A stretch of DNA of 14,953 nucleotides from Pseudopedobacter sp043763845 (lineage in GTDB: Bacteria; Bacteroidota; Bacteroidia; Sphingobacteriales; Sphingobacteriaceae), in the NCBI GenBank assembly GCA_043763845.1, contig JAYULE010000070.1, positions 1 through 14,953 of the forward strand, read 5' to 3'. A program made the position numbers and the translations under genes. This document shows, piece by piece, positions 14,601 through 14,953 of this stretch. How positions within the stretch are numbered: the stretch's first letter is position 1; each line of letters begins with the position of its first letter. The notes under the pieces were generated by a model that made no database searches, was not told the DNA's origin, and saw only the letters and a list, made by a program, of their open reading frames with translations.

Positions 14601-14833
14601 ATTTCATTTATATCTACCGCAGATAAATGTTTGATGTAAATTATAGGGTTTATATCATTGAAATAAACTGCATCTACATTTAGTGTTTTTGCATTAAAAG
14701 CATTTTCGGTAATGTATTTGATAAAAGCTAATTTATCGTTGCTAGGTTCTATTTTTTGATTTTTGGTAAATAATCCTCCTTGCCAACCTGCCTTGGATAC
14801 TATTTTATTTAATATTTTAGTGTTTGTTGGCAT
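11684..14833 (-). CDS. Eco57I/type IIG-like N6-adenine DNA methyltransferase
   Basis: A 1049-aa protein that modifies adenine in a specific DNA site using S-adenosylmethionine. Residues about 1-150 form an N-terminal domain with 'DAVYFNDINPIIYIKHL' then 'NKFWNESRTPTSLIITPTKIYLLN', resembling a nuclease-fold domain. A helical region leads to the methylase proper: GAFYTP (about 336), motif I DPTCGSGIF (from D369), and catalytic motif IV NPPW (from N508). Residues about 670-890 carry 'GGGLNSDSGAPKKG', 'FPLILFKEG' and 'SASWGVEIGRIQKNEMTTFPM', as in Eco57I-type target-recognition domains. The C-terminal ~170 residues are mixed charged helices and strands. The gene is more AT-rich than its left neighbours. 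It is translationally coupled to the downstream nuclease-like gene, with a TAAGTTTG box upstream. Confidence 0.9.
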   Translation of the reverse strand: MPTNTKILNKIVSKAGWQGGLFTKNQKIEPSNDKLAFIKYITENAFNAKTLNVDAVYFNDINPIIYIKHLSAVDINEIIEIQNKFWNESRTPTSLIITPTKIYLLNNYATPVQNETEFESILFDKFHTDEEELNRLCNILQQANIDTDNIFVGNEKINTSSTQRVDKKLIEQLHKTREQLFTTQKYKLTIGTIHNLLGRSLFTFYLQHRDIIDKEQIEVITKVRKSFANLLIENPTETYTLFNFLKEKFNGDLFPVNDEEINATTNYPEILTLVSDCFTGLVKINAKGQGNQRALFTLFNFKFIPIELISAIYEEFMSNEEVKNGVIELTQKQKDGAFYTPLSLVEFTYNEVLPMPTIYDHNHNIKILDPTCGSGIFLVEGFKRIIERWKYSNPNTNITARVLNSLLYNNIFGVEKNLEATKVTAFSLYLTFLSYMNPREVLEEVKFRNLILWTDEDEVKQRNENNIVFGKNILQASTFIRETSKFKKNPNQQVSAFFNTPFNIIIGNPPWKRNNVENEITTWGKTNNWDVKKDLIKAFIAYAPTINPKAKIALITSAKSLLFNTESTDIKFRQKLFIDFKVITIVNFSVVRSALFEKAKKSAALIIYEKRIEKEVNTNQTVLYCVPQKTQIIKSRKAIVIDETEIKNLPLDELLNPNSKLFKMAMFGGLRDLKFLNKLNDFGVINNFTKLHGGGLNSDSGAPKKGNPHLINHYFVPTDDILQYYTVNKFKTFGSLIGNEKYRTNKKNIFTFPLILFKEGTKNANICCSYIDYNVAFLTEGKSIKFIDKSVEFHKALVVCLNSEIATYFFLSISASWGVEIGRIQKNEMTTFPMFINNFPQETIITLAKYLDQIIEIKKQEWNNEEKENLAITPIKIQINGLIYKELEITKYEKALIDNVVNYSNVIKANYKAVKAESKIDNTFLKKYATSYADVVNKHFKHSQFKIKIETFTNSLNSPLVIIKCTINKIETEAIKESQADIAPILEEINKYTFQHYTSSIYFRKTIEYQIDKNAFYLIKPNQHKFWNIAQALNDADVLIIKLLNNYNN

Positions 14834-14878
14834 TATGTTATTGATTTGTTTAGCTTATATTTAATTTATTTTATGAAA

Positions 14879-14886
14879 CAAACTTA
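14879..14886 (-). promoter_or_regulatory. Bacteroidota -7 promoter box for the R-M operon (TAAGTTTG)
   Basis: On the minus strand TAAGTTTG matches TAnnTTTG exactly, 45 bases upstream of the methyltransferase ATG. This gives a leader of roughly 35-40 bases. No clear TTTG lies at the -33 spacing. The rest of 14834-14953 is AT-rich and shows no gene or controller-protein ORF. Confidence 0.45.
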
Positions 14887-14953
14887 GCTATTTAAGTTAT
14901 TTTTTCGTTTTATTGTATCACTTTAATTTCAATTTATGTCAAAATGCACAACT

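Noticed and set aside
1..14953. CRISPR arrays, tRNA or rRNA genes
   Set aside because: No regularly spaced short repeats, cloverleaf-like sequences or conserved rRNA segments were seen on either strand.

Overview
The window looks like chromosomal DNA of an AT-rich member of the Bacteroidota, probably near the Sphingobacteriales/Chitinophagales. The evidence is a protein with a type IX secretion (T9SS) C-terminal sorting domain, the futalosine route to menaquinone (mqnB, mqnD), Bacteroidota-type TAnnTTTG promoter boxes, and weak or absent Shine-Dalgarno sequences. The exact genus cannot be read from the sequence.

Layout. Positions 1-887 (minus) hold the N-terminal 295 codons of a membrane-anchored family-2 glycosyltransferase that runs off the left edge. 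A non-coding stretch follows with copy 1 of a ~320-bp dispersed repeat. Next come a YoeB-type toxin and its antitoxin (1445-1911, minus), a perfect 24-bp-arm palindrome (1949-1997), and a BspA-like leucine-rich-repeat T9SS cargo protein (2016-3776, minus). A conserved-looking protein of unknown function lies at 4236-5141 (plus). Then comes a metabolic block: queD (minus) divergent from mqnB and mqnD (plus). Copy 2 of the dispersed repeat, inverted relative to copy 1, sits between mqnB and mqnD. After mqnD come an overlapping lipoprotein/outer-membrane-barrel pair (7968-8989, plus), then a LolC/E-like permease and a glyoxalase-II-like hydrolase in one minus-strand operon (8997-10867).

The right third (11013-14833, minus) is a two-gene restriction-modification module: an adenine-specific DNA methyltransferase of 1049 aa, translationally coupled to a 223-aa protein with a PD-(D/E)xK nuclease signature. 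It abuts a 43-codon open C-terminal fragment (10891-11022) with no start codon. I read this fragment as the tail of an older gene whose 5' part was displaced when the module arrived.

The strongest non-genic signal is the repeat pair at about 1064-1393 and 6681-7003. The copies differ at about 18 positions over ~235 core bases. Neither strand keeps an open frame in both copies. Each copy can fold into one long nested hairpin, and short direct repeats flank each copy. It behaves like a MITE-like or structured-RNA element rather than a gene. Nothing here identifies a complete, wholly new defence system. The restriction-modification module and the foldback element are the most rewarding targets.
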